Part shown: piece by piece, positions 56,045-64,000 of the stretch
Layout: each line of letters opens with the position of its first letter
Position numbering within the stretch: the stretch's first letter is position 1
The notes under the pieces: model-generated
What the model saw: the letters and a program-made list of their open reading frames with translations, nothing else
Told to the model about the DNA's origin: nothing
Database searches by the model: none
Made by a program: the position numbers and the translations under genes
NCBI GenBank assembly: GCA_963667195.1
Contig: OY762962.1
Coordinates: forward strand, 2,542,001 to 2,606,000
Reading direction: 5' to 3'
Origin: UBA7703 sp963667195
GTDB taxonomy: Bacteria; Bacillota; Clostridia; Christensenellales; CAG-138
DNA length: 64,000 nucleotides

Positions 56045-56296
56045 ATGCAGGAATGGGATGTCGTCGGCGTAATTGCCGCTCTCGTTGCCCTGATTGGCGC
56101 GGTCGTGACCCCGATGATCAAGCTGACGCTCGCAATCGCAAAGCTTACGACGACGATGGAGCAGCTCGAAAAGAACTTAGAGTGCCTGACGACAGGCAAC
56201 CACACCGCGCACGAGCGGATTTGGGACACGACGCGCGAGCAAGCCGCGCAACTCAACGACCACGAGGCGCGTATTCGCGTCATCGAAAACACTTGA
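56045..56296 (+). CDS. Small lysis-cassette protein with N-terminal membrane segment and coiled coil (83 aa)
   Basis: Residues 5-25 form a membrane segment (VVGVIAALVALIGAVVTPMI); residues 30-80 form an amphipathic helix or coiled coil (TTTMEQLEKNLECL, DHEARIRVIE). The N-terminal hydrophobic segment and small size fit phage holin-associated proteins. It sits where prophage A has its XhlA-like protein but has opposite topology; the only likeness is a DHE-x-R-x-R segment. AGGAGGG site upstream. Confidence 0.65.
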   Translation: MQEWDVVGVIAALVALIGAVVTPMIKLTLAIAKLTTTMEQLEKNLECLTTGNHTAHERIWDTTREQAAQLNDHEARIRVIENT

Positions 56297-56321
56297 ACGA
56301 AAAAGAAATGAGGAAATGGAT

Positions 56322-56720
56322 ATGGAACTGTTATTGAACTACGGCATGCAGGTTGCAGCCACGCTGCTCATCACGCTCATCGGCGTACTCGGCACGTATT
56401 TGACCCTGCAACTCGGTAAAAATGCGAACCTCAAGAACATCAACGACGCGCAGAAGGAACTCATTCGCGCGGCGAAGATCACAGTAGGAGAGCTGCAGCA
56501 GACAACGGTGAGCGAGCTCAAGGCCGCCAACGCGGACGGCAAGCTCACACAGCAGGAGATTGCGCAGCTGCGGGCCAAGCTGCTCGATAAGACGGTGGAG
56601 AAGCTCTCGACGCCCGCCTACGCGCTGCTCTCCGCTGCAAGCGTGGACGTGGAAGGGCTCATCCTCGGTGTTGGCGAAAGCTGGATTGAGCGCATCAAAC
56701 AGCAGGCTGCCGCAGAGTAA
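56322..56720 (+). CDS. LLH-type phage holin (132 aa)
   Basis: One membrane segment (about residues 6-28, with LLITLIGVLGTYLTLQL) and a conserved helical cytoplasmic domain. It aligns without gaps to the holin at 11679 from its residue 36 on, with roughly three quarters of positions identical, but lacks that protein's signal-like N-terminus. The ATG at 56322 is chosen because GAGGA lies 7 bases upstream; ATG 56316 is too close. It should release the endolysin encoded upstream. Confidence 0.87.
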   Translation: MELLLNYGMQVAATLLITLIGVLGTYLTLQLGKNANLKNINDAQKELIRAAKITVGELQQTTVSELKAANADGKLTQQEIAQLRAKLLDKTVEKLSTPAYALLSAASVDVEGLILGVGESWIERIKQQAAAE

Positions 56721-56738
56721 CGGGAAAATGTACAGAAT

Positions 56739-56768
56739 GAGCCGCCCTAACGGGCGGCTCATTGTTAT
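56739..56768 (+). terminator. Terminator of the lysis cassette
   Basis: GAGCCGCCC-TAAC-GGGCGGCTC hairpin followed by ATTGTT; the next gene converges, so it may serve both. Confidence 0.8.
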
Positions 56769-56786
56769 ACTATGAGTTTTTTCACA

Positions 56787-57416
56787 TTAGAACTGCTTGA
56801 TTACGACCTCGGGAGAGACTTCTTCCTCCAGCGAGCAGACGCTGAGGCAATAGTTCGGAAACGCGGCAAGCCTCGTGAAGCGATAGGCGGTATCCGTAAA
56901 GAATCTCGCGGACTGCGTGCCTTCGGGCAGCACGGCAAAGCTCGCCGGAGAAACGGAAAAGCCCGTGCCTTCCGCCTTGAGATAGCTTTCCTTGAGCGTC
57001 CAGATGCGGAAAAAGTCCCGCTCCGGCTCCGCGGACTGCGCCAGAAACGCGCGCTCCTCCGGATGAAAGAAGCGAAGCGCGATCCTTTGCCAGTCGAGCG
57101 GGCGAATGTGTTCCAAATCCACGCCGACCGTTTGGCGGGAGAGCGCGAGCACCGCGAAATCGCCCGCATGGGAGATATTGAAGGGCGAGTTGTCCGCGAG
57201 GTGCGGTTTTCCGCGCTTGCCTCGCTCAAAATGCGCGGTTCGCGCGCGCTCGCCAAAGATATCGTATAGCAACAGCCCCGCGGCGAGCGTGCGCAGCGCG
57301 CTGCGGGAGTCCCCAAAGGCACGCACACGCGCCTGACGCTCCTCATCGAGTAAGCCGATCAGATGATGCGCGCGCGGCGCGATTTGATTGATATCGGCGG
57401 CAAACAGCTCTACCAA
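56787..57416 (-). CDS. 4'-phosphopantetheinyl transferase, Sfp type (209 aa)
   Basis: Catalytic motifs GVDLEHIRP and FFRIWTLKESYLKAEGTG (the G-V/I-D and W-x2-K-E-S-x2-K motifs), plus FNISHAGDFAVLAL. It transfers phosphopantetheine from CoA to carrier proteins of lipid or peptide synthesis. The TTG start at 57416 has GAGAGGGAG 6 bases upstream and gives the usual length; the longer frame runs into the MATE gene. It is 31 bases after that gene on the same strand. Confidence 0.88.
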   Translation of the reverse strand: MVELFAADINQIAPRAHHLIGLLDEERQARVRAFGDSRSALRTLAAGLLLYDIFGERARTAHFERGKRGKPHLADNSPFNISHAGDFAVLALSRQTVGVDLEHIRPLDWQRIALRFFHPEERAFLAQSAEPERDFFRIWTLKESYLKAEGTGFSVSPASFAVLPEGTQSARFFTDTAYRFTRLAAFPNYCLSVCSLEEEVSPEVVIKQF

Positions 57417-57447
57417 CGTTAACTCCCTCTCGTTCGGAAGAAATAAA

Positions 57448-58824
57448 CTATCGAAGAACGGTCTTCGTCTTCCATGCTCCGCCGCGATAGCGGAAGAAGA
57501 AGAAGACACAGCGGACGACCCAGTCCGCAATCATGGCGTACCAAACGCCTTCCAACCCCAGATTGAACTGCTTGATCAAAAGAAAACTCAACCCAAACCG
57601 CACCGCCCACATGCTGCATGTGGAAACGATCATCGTATAGCGCGCGTCGCCCGCCGCGCGAAGCGCATTCGGGAACGCGAACGAGTACGGCCAGACGATG
57701 CAGCAGGAGATCGCGATGACGGGCAGCACCTGCTGTGTGATCTGCTCCGCAACGGGGCTGAGCGAAAACCAGCGCACGATAGAATCGGAGAACAGCAGGA
57801 TCGGGATATTGACCACCATCATCGCGGCGTAGGTGATGATCATGAGCTTTTTTGTGTAATGCATCGCCTGCGGATAATCTCCCGCGCCGATGCACTGGCC
57901 AACGACGGTCAGCACCGCGAGGCTCATGCCCATGCCGGGCACGACCGCGATGTTGAAGATACTGCCGATGATGGCGTTCGCGGCGATGGCGGAGGTGCCG
58001 AGCCAAGCCACCAGCGTCTGCACGAGCAGCTTGCCGAAGTTGAACATACCGTTCTCCAGCCCGTTCGGAACGCCGATGGAGAGGATGCTCTGCACCATGT
58101 TTTTCTCAAAGCGGATGGGGAACAGGTTTCGAATATAGATGACGTTGCTCTTGCTGCGGATCAGCAACAGCATGAGCACCGCCGCAACCGCGCGCGCGGC
58201 AGCCGTCGCGATGCCCGCGCCGAGAACGCCGACCTGCATGCCGTAGATCAGCACCGCGTTGAGCGCGATATTGACGACGTTCATCACAAACGAGACATAC
58301 AGCGAAATGCGGGAGTTGCCCATTGCGCGAAAGAGCGCGGCGCAGGCGTTATAGAGCGCGAGAAACGGAAACGAGATCGCGCTGAAGAGCAGATAGATCC
58401 GTGCGCTCTCGGCGACCGTCTCGTCGAGCATGCCGAAGATGAGTTGCACAAAAAAGCGCGGCGCAACGAGCAGCACGGCACCGACAGCGAGGGAGAAAAT
58501 CAGGGAGATATAGACCAGCTGGCGCGCGGAGATGCGCGCGTTTTCAACCTCCTGCCGCCCGATGTACTGCGCGCAGACGACAGCGCCGCCGGTGCAGAGC
58601 GCGGAGAGGATGCTAATGATCAGCACATTGAGCGAATCCACGAGCGAGACACCGGAAACAGCCGCCTCGCCGACCTTCGTGATCATCACGACGGCGGCTA
58701 GCCCCACCGTCATGGCGAGCAACTGCTCCAATATGAGCGGGATGATCAGCTGTCGCAAGGCGGATGCTGAAAAAAGTGGCTTGGTAACAGCCGGATTGAA
58801 TTGCGTCGCTTGTTGTTGTTCCAA
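57448..58824 (-). CDS. MATE-family efflux transporter (458 aa)
   Basis: Twelve predicted membrane segments in two homologous halves; LIIPLILEQLLAMTVGLAAVVMITKVGEAAVSGVS at the start is the typical MATE first helix region (read in parts). It exports cationic drugs or metabolites using a Na or H gradient. The TTG at 58824 gives a normal length. A TTG at 58911, overlapping the darA stop, would add 29 residues and run through the hairpin at 58870; the choice is uncertain. Confidence 0.85.
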   Translation of the reverse strand: MEQQQATQFNPAVTKPLFSASALRQLIIPLILEQLLAMTVGLAAVVMITKVGEAAVSGVSLVDSLNVLIISILSALCTGGAVVCAQYIGRQEVENARISARQLVYISLIFSLAVGAVLLVAPRFFVQLIFGMLDETVAESARIYLLFSAISFPFLALYNACAALFRAMGNSRISLYVSFVMNVVNIALNAVLIYGMQVGVLGAGIATAAARAVAAVLMLLLIRSKSNVIYIRNLFPIRFEKNMVQSILSIGVPNGLENGMFNFGKLLVQTLVAWLGTSAIAANAIIGSIFNIAVVPGMGMSLAVLTVVGQCIGAGDYPQAMHYTKKLMIITYAAMMVVNIPILLFSDSIVRWFSLSPVAEQITQQVLPVIAISCCIVWPYSFAFPNALRAAGDARYTMIVSTCSMWAVRFGLSFLLIKQFNLGLEGVWYAMIADWVVRCVFFFFRYRGGAWKTKTVLR

Positions 58825-58869
58825 CGTTCGGTTTCTCAGTTCTTCTTTTCTTCTTCCAATTTTTGAGTT

Positions 58870-58899
58870 CGCTCCGGTGGATGATTCACCGCCGGAGCG
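58870..58899. other. Strong hairpin between darA and the MATE gene
   Basis: CGCTCCGG...CCGGAGCG with GTGG/CACC extension pairs well, but neither strand has a U-tract directly after it, so it is unlikely to be a simple terminator. It may process or protect the darA mRNA. Confidence 0.55.
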
Positions 58900-58907
58900 A
58901 AAAAGGA

Positions 58908-59234
58908 TCAATACTTAAACGTCTGTGCCACATCCAGCACAAACACGGTAGCCCCGCCGACCGTGACGCTCATCGGCATCGCCGCGCTGTCGATATTATG
59001 CGGAATGCCGGAGGCGGGAACGGTGACCACCGTTCTGCGGCGGGAGTGTTCGTTGATGATGGAGAGCGTTTCGTCGAGCCGCTCCGGCTCCACGCCGATC
59101 ATGAGCGTCGAATTGCCGCCGCGCAGAAAGCCGCCCGTGCTGGCAATCCGCGTGACGCTGATGTTCTTCTCGATCAACGCGTAGGTCAGAGATTTCTGAT
59201 CATCATTCTGTACGATAGCAAATAACAGTTTCAT
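58908..59234 (-). CDS. darA: Cyclic-di-AMP receptor DarA/PstA (YaaQ family, 108 aa)
   Basis: PII-like protein: MKLLFAIVQNDDQKSL at the start, then ASTGGFLRGGNSTLMIGVEPERLDE and VGGATVFVLDVAQTFKY at the end, all YaaQ/DarA signatures. It binds c-di-AMP as a trimer; its downstream target is unknown. In Bacillus it lies in the tmk-yaaQ-yaaR-holB run; here it has moved away from holB. GGAGGAG upstream of the ATG. Confidence 0.93.
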   Translation of the reverse strand: MKLLFAIVQNDDQKSLTYALIEKNISVTRIASTGGFLRGGNSTLMIGVEPERLDETLSIINEHSRRRTVVTVPASGIPHNIDSAAMPMSVTVGGATVFVLDVAQTFKY

Positions 59235-59524
59235 CTTGCGTCTCCTCCGATCATATGGTTGCGTGCAAATAAAGAAACATCACACCTATAGTATATCATA
59301 TGCAGCGCGTTGCCGGCACAGGAAATCGGGCATGTCCCGCAAAACTGTGCGCCACGCGATCACATCTATGCAGAGTAGAGAAGAATTCACGTTCCTGCGG
59401 TTGAAATTAATCGAATTCTGTGAGAACATAGATGTCGCGGGAAATGCTCTCGTTAGAACGAGCCAATGACAGCAAGAGATCGTGGCAATCAGCCGCTCTT
59501 TTGCAGCATATAGGAGGCAGCGCG

Positions 59525-59806
59525 ATGGCGCAGGGAATCGAACGGTTTTTAGACGAAGAGGGCAGGGTGAAGCTCTGGCCTTCCAAGCAGGCACCGCGCG
59601 AAGAGGTGTTTGCGTATCTGGTCGAGAAGTTTAAGCCGGATCACAATTATACCGAGCACGAGGTGAACGCAATTCTCTCCACGTGGCACACGTTCGGAGA
59701 CCTGTTCATCCTGCGGCGCGGAATGATTGAGAGCGGTTGGCTTATGCGCATGCGCGACGGCAGCCGCTACTGGCGAAACCCGGAGAAGAAAAGGGAGGCA
59801 GAATGA
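59525..59806 (+). CDS. DUF2087-family protein (93 aa)
   Basis: Matches DUF2087 end to end: RVKLWPSKQAPREEVFAYLVEKF, YTEHEVNAIL, then a winged-helix-like end (LFILRRGMIESGWLMRMRDGSRYWR in parts). Domains of this kind are usually the C-terminus of regulators; here it stands alone. ATG 59525 follows AGGAGG; it overlaps the next gene by ATGA. Confidence 0.88.
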   Translation: MAQGIERFLDEEGRVKLWPSKQAPREEVFAYLVEKFKPDHNYTEHEVNAILSTWHTFGDLFILRRGMIESGWLMRMRDGSRYWRNPEKKREAE

Positions 59807-60378
59807 CCACGCTGCCGAGAGGGTACCGCGAAGTGCGCCGCGTCGACCTGATGCGAAACCGCAAAGAGTCGGCGATTGTCAATATTCTTGCGCTTCTGAT
59901 CACGGGCGCGCTGATCGCGCTGGGATTCGTGGTTTGTCCGCCCTTTGTCGAATTCAGGATCGGCATTCATACGATCTTCAATATGGCGTTTCTCGTGATC
60001 GGCGTGATTGCGTACATGATTTTCCATGAGCTGATCCACGGCGCTTTCATGAAAGCTTTTTCCGGCAGAAAGCCGCACTATGGATTCACGGGATTATATG
60101 CCTACGCGGGCAGCGACGCGTTTTTTGCGCGAAGGCAGTATCTTGTGATCGCGTTTGCGCCCGTCGTGATCCTCGGCGTCGTGATCGCGGTGCTGACGAT
60201 TGCGTTCTATGAAACGGCGTTTTGGTATCTCTATCTGATTCAGATCGTGAATCTCTCCGGCGCCGCGGGCGACATTTATGTTGGGTTTTTGATTGCGCGG
60301 GCGGGCAACGACATCGTCGTGCGCGATATGGGGACCGATATGGCGTTTTACTCCTCGCGCGAAACCTTGCGCAGATAA
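59803..60378 (+). CDS. DUF3267-family membrane metalloprotease-like protein (191 aa)
   Basis: Four predicted membrane segments. HELIH (about residues 79-83, in IFHELIHGAFM) is the HExxH zinc-binding motif of intramembrane M50-like proteins and YFGYYA-like context follows (YGFTGLYAYAGSD). It may cleave membrane proteins, possibly releasing a regulator; the partner DUF2087 gene, overlapping by ATGA, is a candidate component. Substrate unknown. Confidence 0.85.
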   Translation: MTTLPRGYREVRRVDLMRNRKESAIVNILALLITGALIALGFVVCPPFVEFRIGIHTIFNMAFLVIGVIAYMIFHELIHGAFMKAFSGRKPHYGFTGLYAYAGSDAFFARRQYLVIAFAPVVILGVVIAVLTIAFYETAFWYLYLIQIVNLSGAAGDIYVGFLIARAGNDIVVRDMGTDMAFYSSRETLRR

Positions 60379-60404
60379 TCAGCTCATTTTCTTGGACGAA
60401 TAAA

Positions 60405-60440
60405 AACAGCCGCGTGGTTTTCCGTGCGGCTGTTGTTTGT
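60405..60440. terminator. Bidirectional terminator between DUF3267 and recA
   Basis: AACAGCCGCGTGG / CCGTGCGGCTGTT hairpin with TTGTTTGTATTTT on the plus side and A-rich sequence on the other. Confidence 0.85.
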
Positions 60441-60454
60441 ATTTTGGCGTGATT

Positions 60455-61621
60455 TTATTCGATGTCGCTATCGACAGGTTCCGGCTCGGGCTGCTTTCTT
60501 GCCGCGGGCGCGGGCGCTGCCTTGACCACGGGAGCGGGCTTTGCCGACGAGGTCTGTGCGGCTTCCGCCGCCGCCATTGCGCTCTGGTTTGCGCGGCGCT
60601 TCGCTTCCTGATCCGCGATGGCCTGCTTACGCTCCTCCTCAAACATTGCGCGGAGCTGCTTTTCGAGCTTCTGCGTGAGTTCGGGATTGTCCTTGAGGAA
60701 GATACGCGTGTTGTCGCGGCCCTGCGCAATGCGCATATCCCCGTAGTTATACCAGGCGCCGCTCTTTTGCAGAAGCTTTTTCTCTACCGCGAGGTCGAGG
60801 ATTGCGCCCTCTTTGGAGATGCCTTCACCATAGAGCATGTCGAACTCCGCGCTCTTAAACGGCGGCGCGACTTTGTTTTTGACCACTTTGACGCGGGTAC
60901 GGTTGCCGATGATGTCGGTGCCGTTCTTCAGCGCGTCGATGCGGCGCACATCGAGCCTGACGCTCGCGTAAAACTTCAGCGCTTTGCCGCCCGGTGTCGT
61001 TTCGGGGTTGCCGAACATGACGCCGACCTTCTCGCGCAGCTGGTTGATGAAGATGACGATGGTGTTGGACTTGCTGACGGCACCCGTAAGTTTGCGCAGT
61101 GCCTGGCTCATGAGGCGCGCCTGCAGGCCGACGTGCGCGTCGCCCATGTCGCCTTCGATTTCCGCCTTGGGGACTAGTGCCGCGACGGAGTCCACGACGA
61201 CCACGTCGATGGCTCCGCTGCGCACGAGCGCTTCGGTGATCTCCAGCGCCTGCTCGCCGGTGTCCGGCTGGGAGACGTAAAGATCGTCCACACGCACGCC
61301 GAGCGCTTCTGCATAGGCGGGATCAAGCGCGTGCTCCGCGTCGATGAACGCAGCCGTGCCGCCCGCGCGCTGCCCTTCGGCAACGATATGCAGAGCGATG
61401 GTGGTTTTACCGGAGGATTCCGGCCCGAAGATCTCGATGATTCTGCCGCGCGGGATGCCGCCGACGCCGAGCGCATAGTCCAGTGGGAGGCAGCCGGTTG
61501 AAATGGTTGCTACCGGTGCGCGCGCCGCCGCATCGCCGAGCTTCATAATCGCGCCTTTGCCAAACTGCTTCTCGATTTGACCCAGTGCGATTTCCAATGC
61601 TTTTTCTTTTTCGACCATCAC
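60455..61621 (-). CDS. recA: RecA recombinase (388 aa)
   Basis: Walker A GPESSGKT (residues 66-73), AAFIDAEHALDP, LVPKAEIEGDMGD (loop L1), and INQLREKVGVMFGNPETTPGG (loop L2, read in parts) are all present. It drives homologous recombination and SOS induction. The C-terminal tail (about 340-388) is Ala/Pro/Lys-rich and longer than usual. No consensus SOS box is seen upstream. Part of the conserved rimO-pgsA-cinA-recA order. Confidence 0.98.
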   Translation of the reverse strand: MMVEKEKALEIALGQIEKQFGKGAIMKLGDAAARAPVATISTGCLPLDYALGVGGIPRGRIIEIFGPESSGKTTIALHIVAEGQRAGGTAAFIDAEHALDPAYAEALGVRVDDLYVSQPDTGEQALEITEALVRSGAIDVVVVDSVAALVPKAEIEGDMGDAHVGLQARLMSQALRKLTGAVSKSNTIVIFINQLREKVGVMFGNPETTPGGKALKFYASVRLDVRRIDALKNGTDIIGNRTRVKVVKNKVAPPFKSAEFDMLYGEGISKEGAILDLAVEKKLLQKSGAWYNYGDMRIAQGRDNTRIFLKDNPELTQKLEKQLRAMFEEERKQAIADQEAKRRANQSAMAAAEAAQTSSAKPAPVVKAAPAPAARKQPEPEPVDSDIE

Positions 61622-61818
61622 AGTATTCCTTTCGTTCGATGCAATCTATCGTGTTGATCCGGTATATTGGAATCATTCTTCTTCGGTAACGCATCTCGCC
61701 GGAGCGTGATATCGCGCATACCGATAGGAACAAATGATCGCATTCTTACAGTTCATTATAGCACGGGGCGTGACACGCGTACAGCGTTTTTTACCGCGTT
61801 TTCGCGCTTTTTTCGCGA

Positions 61819-63054
61819 TTAATCGAGGCAGAGCTTCCGCCGGAGCATGTCGAAGGCGTGGAGCGTCGCGATCTCGCGGATACGCGCGCGGTCGCCAAAG
61901 AGGGAAATGCGCTTGACCAGCGTTTCGCCCTGCCGCGCAATGGCGATATAGATCGTGCCGACGGGGTTTTCCTCTGTGCCGCCGTCCGGACCCGCATAGC
62001 CCGTGGTTGCGAGCGCGTAGTCCGCGCCGGAGGTTCTGCGCATGCCTTCCGCCATTTCGCGGGCACACTGTTCGCTGACCGCGCCGAATTGATCCAGCGT
62101 TTCCTGTTTTACGCCGAGGCGGGAGACCTTCGCCGCGTCGGAATACGTCACGCATCCTTCGAGCAGGAACGTGGAGCAACCGGGGATTGCGACAAGCTCG
62201 CTTGCGACCATGCCGCCCGTGCAGCTTTCCGCAACGGCGAGCGTCTGCCCGTCGTCCGTAAGCATGCGCGCGCAGGTTTCCGGCAGGGATTCGCCGACCG
62301 TGGAGTAGACGATGTCGCCGAGGCGCGCGATGATCTCGCCGATCATGGGACGCGCGAGCCGCTCGCCTTCTTCCTCGTTCTGGCACAACGCCGTGACGCG
62401 AAGTGTGACCTCTCCGGTTTTGATATAGGGCGCAACCGTCGGGTTGGTCTGGTTTTCGATGATGTCGCGCAATTCATAGGTGATGACCGACTCACCCTTG
62501 CCGAAGATGCGGAGTTCGCGCGAATACAGCTTGTTTCCGCTGAGCTTCTCCAGATACGGCATGGCGTGGTTCTGGAACATCGGGAACAGCTCCCGCGGCG
62601 GCCCGGGCAGAAGAATCGCCATCTTGTCGCCCGCGGTCATGATGCAGCCGGGTGCGGTGCCAAACGCGTTTGGCAGGATGATCGCGCTCTTGGGAAAGCT
62701 CGCCTGCTTGAGGTTGTTGGGCGTAAACGCATATCCGCGCGTCTCGAAGTGCTTTCTGAGCCGCTCCGCTTCCTCGGGAATGAGTTCTACGGTGAGCCCA
62801 AGAGCTGCGGCGACCGTCTCCTTGGTGAGGTCGTCGTCGGTCGGCCCGAGGCCTCCCGTGAAGACGACCACGTCCGAACGCTCCACCGCCTGGTGGACGA
62901 CCGCCGTGAGACGCTTGACGTTGTCACCGACCGTCGTATGGTAAAACACCTGAAAGCCGAGCGGAGCCAGCCGCTGGGCGATAAACTGCGCGTCCGTGTT
63001 GACGACCTGACCCATGAGAAGCTCCGTACCGACGGAGACGATTTCTGCGATCAT
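61819..63054 (-). CDS. cinA: CinA: competence/damage-inducible protein, NMN deamidase type (411 aa)
   Basis: The N-terminal MoeA/COG1058-like domain (MIAEIVSVGTELLMGQVVNTDAQ in parts, FTGGLGPTDDDLTKE, LLPGPPRELFPMF) hydrolyses ADP-ribose-type nucleotides; the C-terminal domain (LAVAESCTGGMVASELVAIPG, ATTGYAGPDGG) is the nicotinamide-nucleotide amidase. It recycles pyridine nucleotides. Full length, usual place before recA. Confidence 0.96.
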   Translation of the reverse strand: MIAEIVSVGTELLMGQVVNTDAQFIAQRLAPLGFQVFYHTTVGDNVKRLTAVVHQAVERSDVVVFTGGLGPTDDDLTKETVAAALGLTVELIPEEAERLRKHFETRGYAFTPNNLKQASFPKSAIILPNAFGTAPGCIMTAGDKMAILLPGPPRELFPMFQNHAMPYLEKLSGNKLYSRELRIFGKGESVITYELRDIIENQTNPTVAPYIKTGEVTLRVTALCQNEEEGERLARPMIGEIIARLGDIVYSTVGESLPETCARMLTDDGQTLAVAESCTGGMVASELVAIPGCSTFLLEGCVTYSDAAKVSRLGVKQETLDQFGAVSEQCAREMAEGMRRTSGADYALATTGYAGPDGGTEENPVGTIYIAIARQGETLVKRISLFGDRARIREIATLHAFDMLRRKLCLD

Positions 63055-63114
63055 GATTGGTTCACTTCCTTTTTCTGAGCAGCATAGATTGCTGAATTCA
63101 TTCGTTTTGATCCA

Positions 63115-63699
63115 TTAATTCCAGTTGACGGCGTTGCGGTTGGCGACGATATAGTCGACCGCCGACCAGACGGTGAACACCGCTGCGGTGCACATTACGC
63201 CGAAGTCGAACGGAAAATTCCATTGCGAGAAGATCGGGTTACCAAGCAGCGTTGCTAGGATGGCGACCACCTGCAAGCCGCTCTTGAGCTTGCCGAGCCA
63301 GTTTGCCGCGATGACCTTGCCGCTGTTCGCCGTGACGAGCCGGAAGCCGGAGACGATGATCTCGCGGCCTACGAAGATGATGCAGAGGATGGGATTGAGC
63401 ATGCCGTTGTAGGTCATCATGATGAACGCGGAGCAGAACAGGAGCTTGTCCGCAATCGGGTCCATGAACTTGCCGAAGTTGGTGACGAGGTTTCGCTTGC
63501 GCGCGATGGAACCATCGAGAATATCCGTCATGTCAGCGATGAAGAAGATCGCGGCGGCGTAATAGTTCCAGCCGGGCAGCCAAGCTTCAAACGAGAAGCA
63601 AGCGACCATCAGCGGCACGAGCACCATACGGAATATGGTAAGGCGGTTTGGCAGATTCATCTTGCTGCGCTTTTCGGGAGTCGGCAACGTTTGTTCCAT
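63115..63699 (-). CDS. pgsA: CDP-diacylglycerol-glycerol-3-phosphate 3-phosphatidyltransferase (194 aa)
   Basis: CDP-alcohol phosphotransferase motif DILDGSIARKRN...GKFMDPIADKL (D-x2-D-G-x2-A-R...G-x3-D-x3-D, about residues 62-87) in a protein with five to six membrane segments. It makes phosphatidylglycerol phosphate. MNLPNRLTIFRM, after a 13-residue extension, is the usual N-terminus; the start at 63699 adds a hydrophilic MEQTLPTPEKRSK. Confidence 0.95.
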   Translation of the reverse strand: MEQTLPTPEKRSKMNLPNRLTIFRMVLVPLMVACFSFEAWLPGWNYYAAAIFFIADMTDILDGSIARKRNLVTNFGKFMDPIADKLLFCSAFIMMTYNGMLNPILCIIFVGREIIVSGFRLVTANSGKVIAANWLGKLKSGLQVVAILATLLGNPIFSQWNFPFDFGVMCTAAVFTVWSAVDYIVANRNAVNWN

Positions 63700-63753
63700 A
63701 GCTCTCTGTCTTTCTTTATTAAATTTCGGAGTGTGATTCGTTCATTAAAATGA

Positions 63754-64000
63754 TCAAACCCGCTCGCCGATCATATCGTATTCCTCCGCGCGGAGCAGGC
63801 GAACCGGAGCAAAGCTCCCGACCGCGAGCGCTTCCGCATGCGGCAGCAGAATCTTTCCATCCACGTCCGGCGCTTCCGCATAGCTGCGCCCGTAGGTGTT
63901 TCCGTCCTGCGTGCCTTCGATCAGCACATCGACCACCTGACCCACCCGACGTTCGTTGCGCTGGCGGGAGATCGGCTGTTGCGTTGCCATGAGGCGGGCA
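63754..64000 (-). CDS. rimO: RimO ribosomal protein S12 methylthiotransferase, C-terminal part (partial)
   Basis: The frame stays open to the window end. The visible 81 residues match the RimO C-terminus: ARLMATQQPISRQRNERRVGQ (read in parts), a TRAM-like domain with VDVLIEGTQDG, GRSYAEAPDVDG, and a DMIGERV end. RimO adds a methylthio group to Asp of ribosomal protein S12. Its position before pgsA is the common Firmicutes order. The radical SAM part lies outside. Confidence 0.92.
   Translation of the reverse strand, partial: ARLMATQQPISRQRNERRVGQVVDVLIEGTQDGNTYGRSYAEAPDVDGKILLPHAEALAVGSFAPVRLLRAEEYDMIGERV

Larger units (their letters stand above)
54945..56768 (+). mobile_element. Intact phage lysis cassette among host genes
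   Basis: Three full-length genes (endolysin, coiled-coil membrane protein, holin) with a motif array, a terminator-like leader and a closing terminator, flanked by host genes. The holin is nearly the same as prophage A's. No other phage gene lies beside it. It is the probable lysis unit of the head cluster at 18.3-26.8 kb, which lacks one. Confidence 0.8.

Noticed and set aside
59380..59430. AATTAATCGAATTC near a GAATTC, resembling the 25-bp-array motif
   Set aside because: Only one partial copy, spacing not 25 bp, and it precedes a DUF2087 host gene; taken as chance.
61622..61818. SOS box in front of recA
   Set aside because: No GAAC-N4-GTTC type sequence is found between the recA start and cinA; regulation cannot be claimed.

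Overview
The window looks like the chromosome of a Gram-positive Clostridia-type bacterium (Firmicutes) of moderately high GC. The evidence is the gene set: RicT/YaaT beside a DNA polymerase III delta-prime subunit and an Orn/Lys/Arg decarboxylase, the c-di-AMP receptor DarA, the rimO-pgsA-cinA-recA cluster, lipoprotein signal peptides, low-GC-type promoters (TTGACA-N17-TATAAT) and strong GGAGG ribosome binding sites. Placement below class level cannot be supported from the sequence alone.

Layout. (1) 1-12258: right part of a prophage (prophage A): tail-hub C-terminus, a 2460-residue polyvalent virion protein, a BppU-like baseplate/fibre protein and a lysis cassette, ending beside tRNA-Asn. 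(2) 12353-18016: host genes: tRNA-Asn, a leaderless membrane protein, PLP decarboxylase, holB, ricT with a Gln-rich tail, a 55-residue 2[4Fe-4S] ferredoxin and a lipoprotein. (3) 18168-26837: a compact intact podovirus-type head cluster (TerS, TerL, portal, scaffold, N4-gp56-type capsid, adaptor, hub and two small proteins) with no integrase, repressor or replication genes. (4) 26897-39870: lipid kinase, envelope proteins, a Re-citrate-synthase-like enzyme and a potABCD polyamine importer with its Xre-cupin regulator. (5) 39870-42140: an AT-rich island of small unknown proteins. (6) 42407-54926: YpuA-like protein, two PQQ-like propeller proteins, an S24-type regulator, YegP-like protein, CDF transporter, GH2 enzyme, acyltransferase and a YbaK-GNAT fusion. 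(7) 54945-56768: an intact endolysin/holin cassette. (8) 56787-64000: Sfp-type transferase, MATE exporter, DarA, DUF2087, DUF3267 protease, then recA, cinA, pgsA and the end of rimO.

The most interesting feature is the relation of (3) and (7). Both are intact phage modules embedded among host genes 28 kb apart. Both are related to prophage A, and together they lack everything needed to be a virus (integration, replication, host-recognition tail parts). Upstream of both lie copies of one motif (core AATTATAAGAATTCGC) repeated at exactly 25-bp spacing. This is what a domesticated, jointly regulated particle would look like, for example a gene transfer agent or a phage-derived bacteriocin/packaging device. 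Function is inference; the intact genes, the missing functions and the shared array are visible in the sequence.
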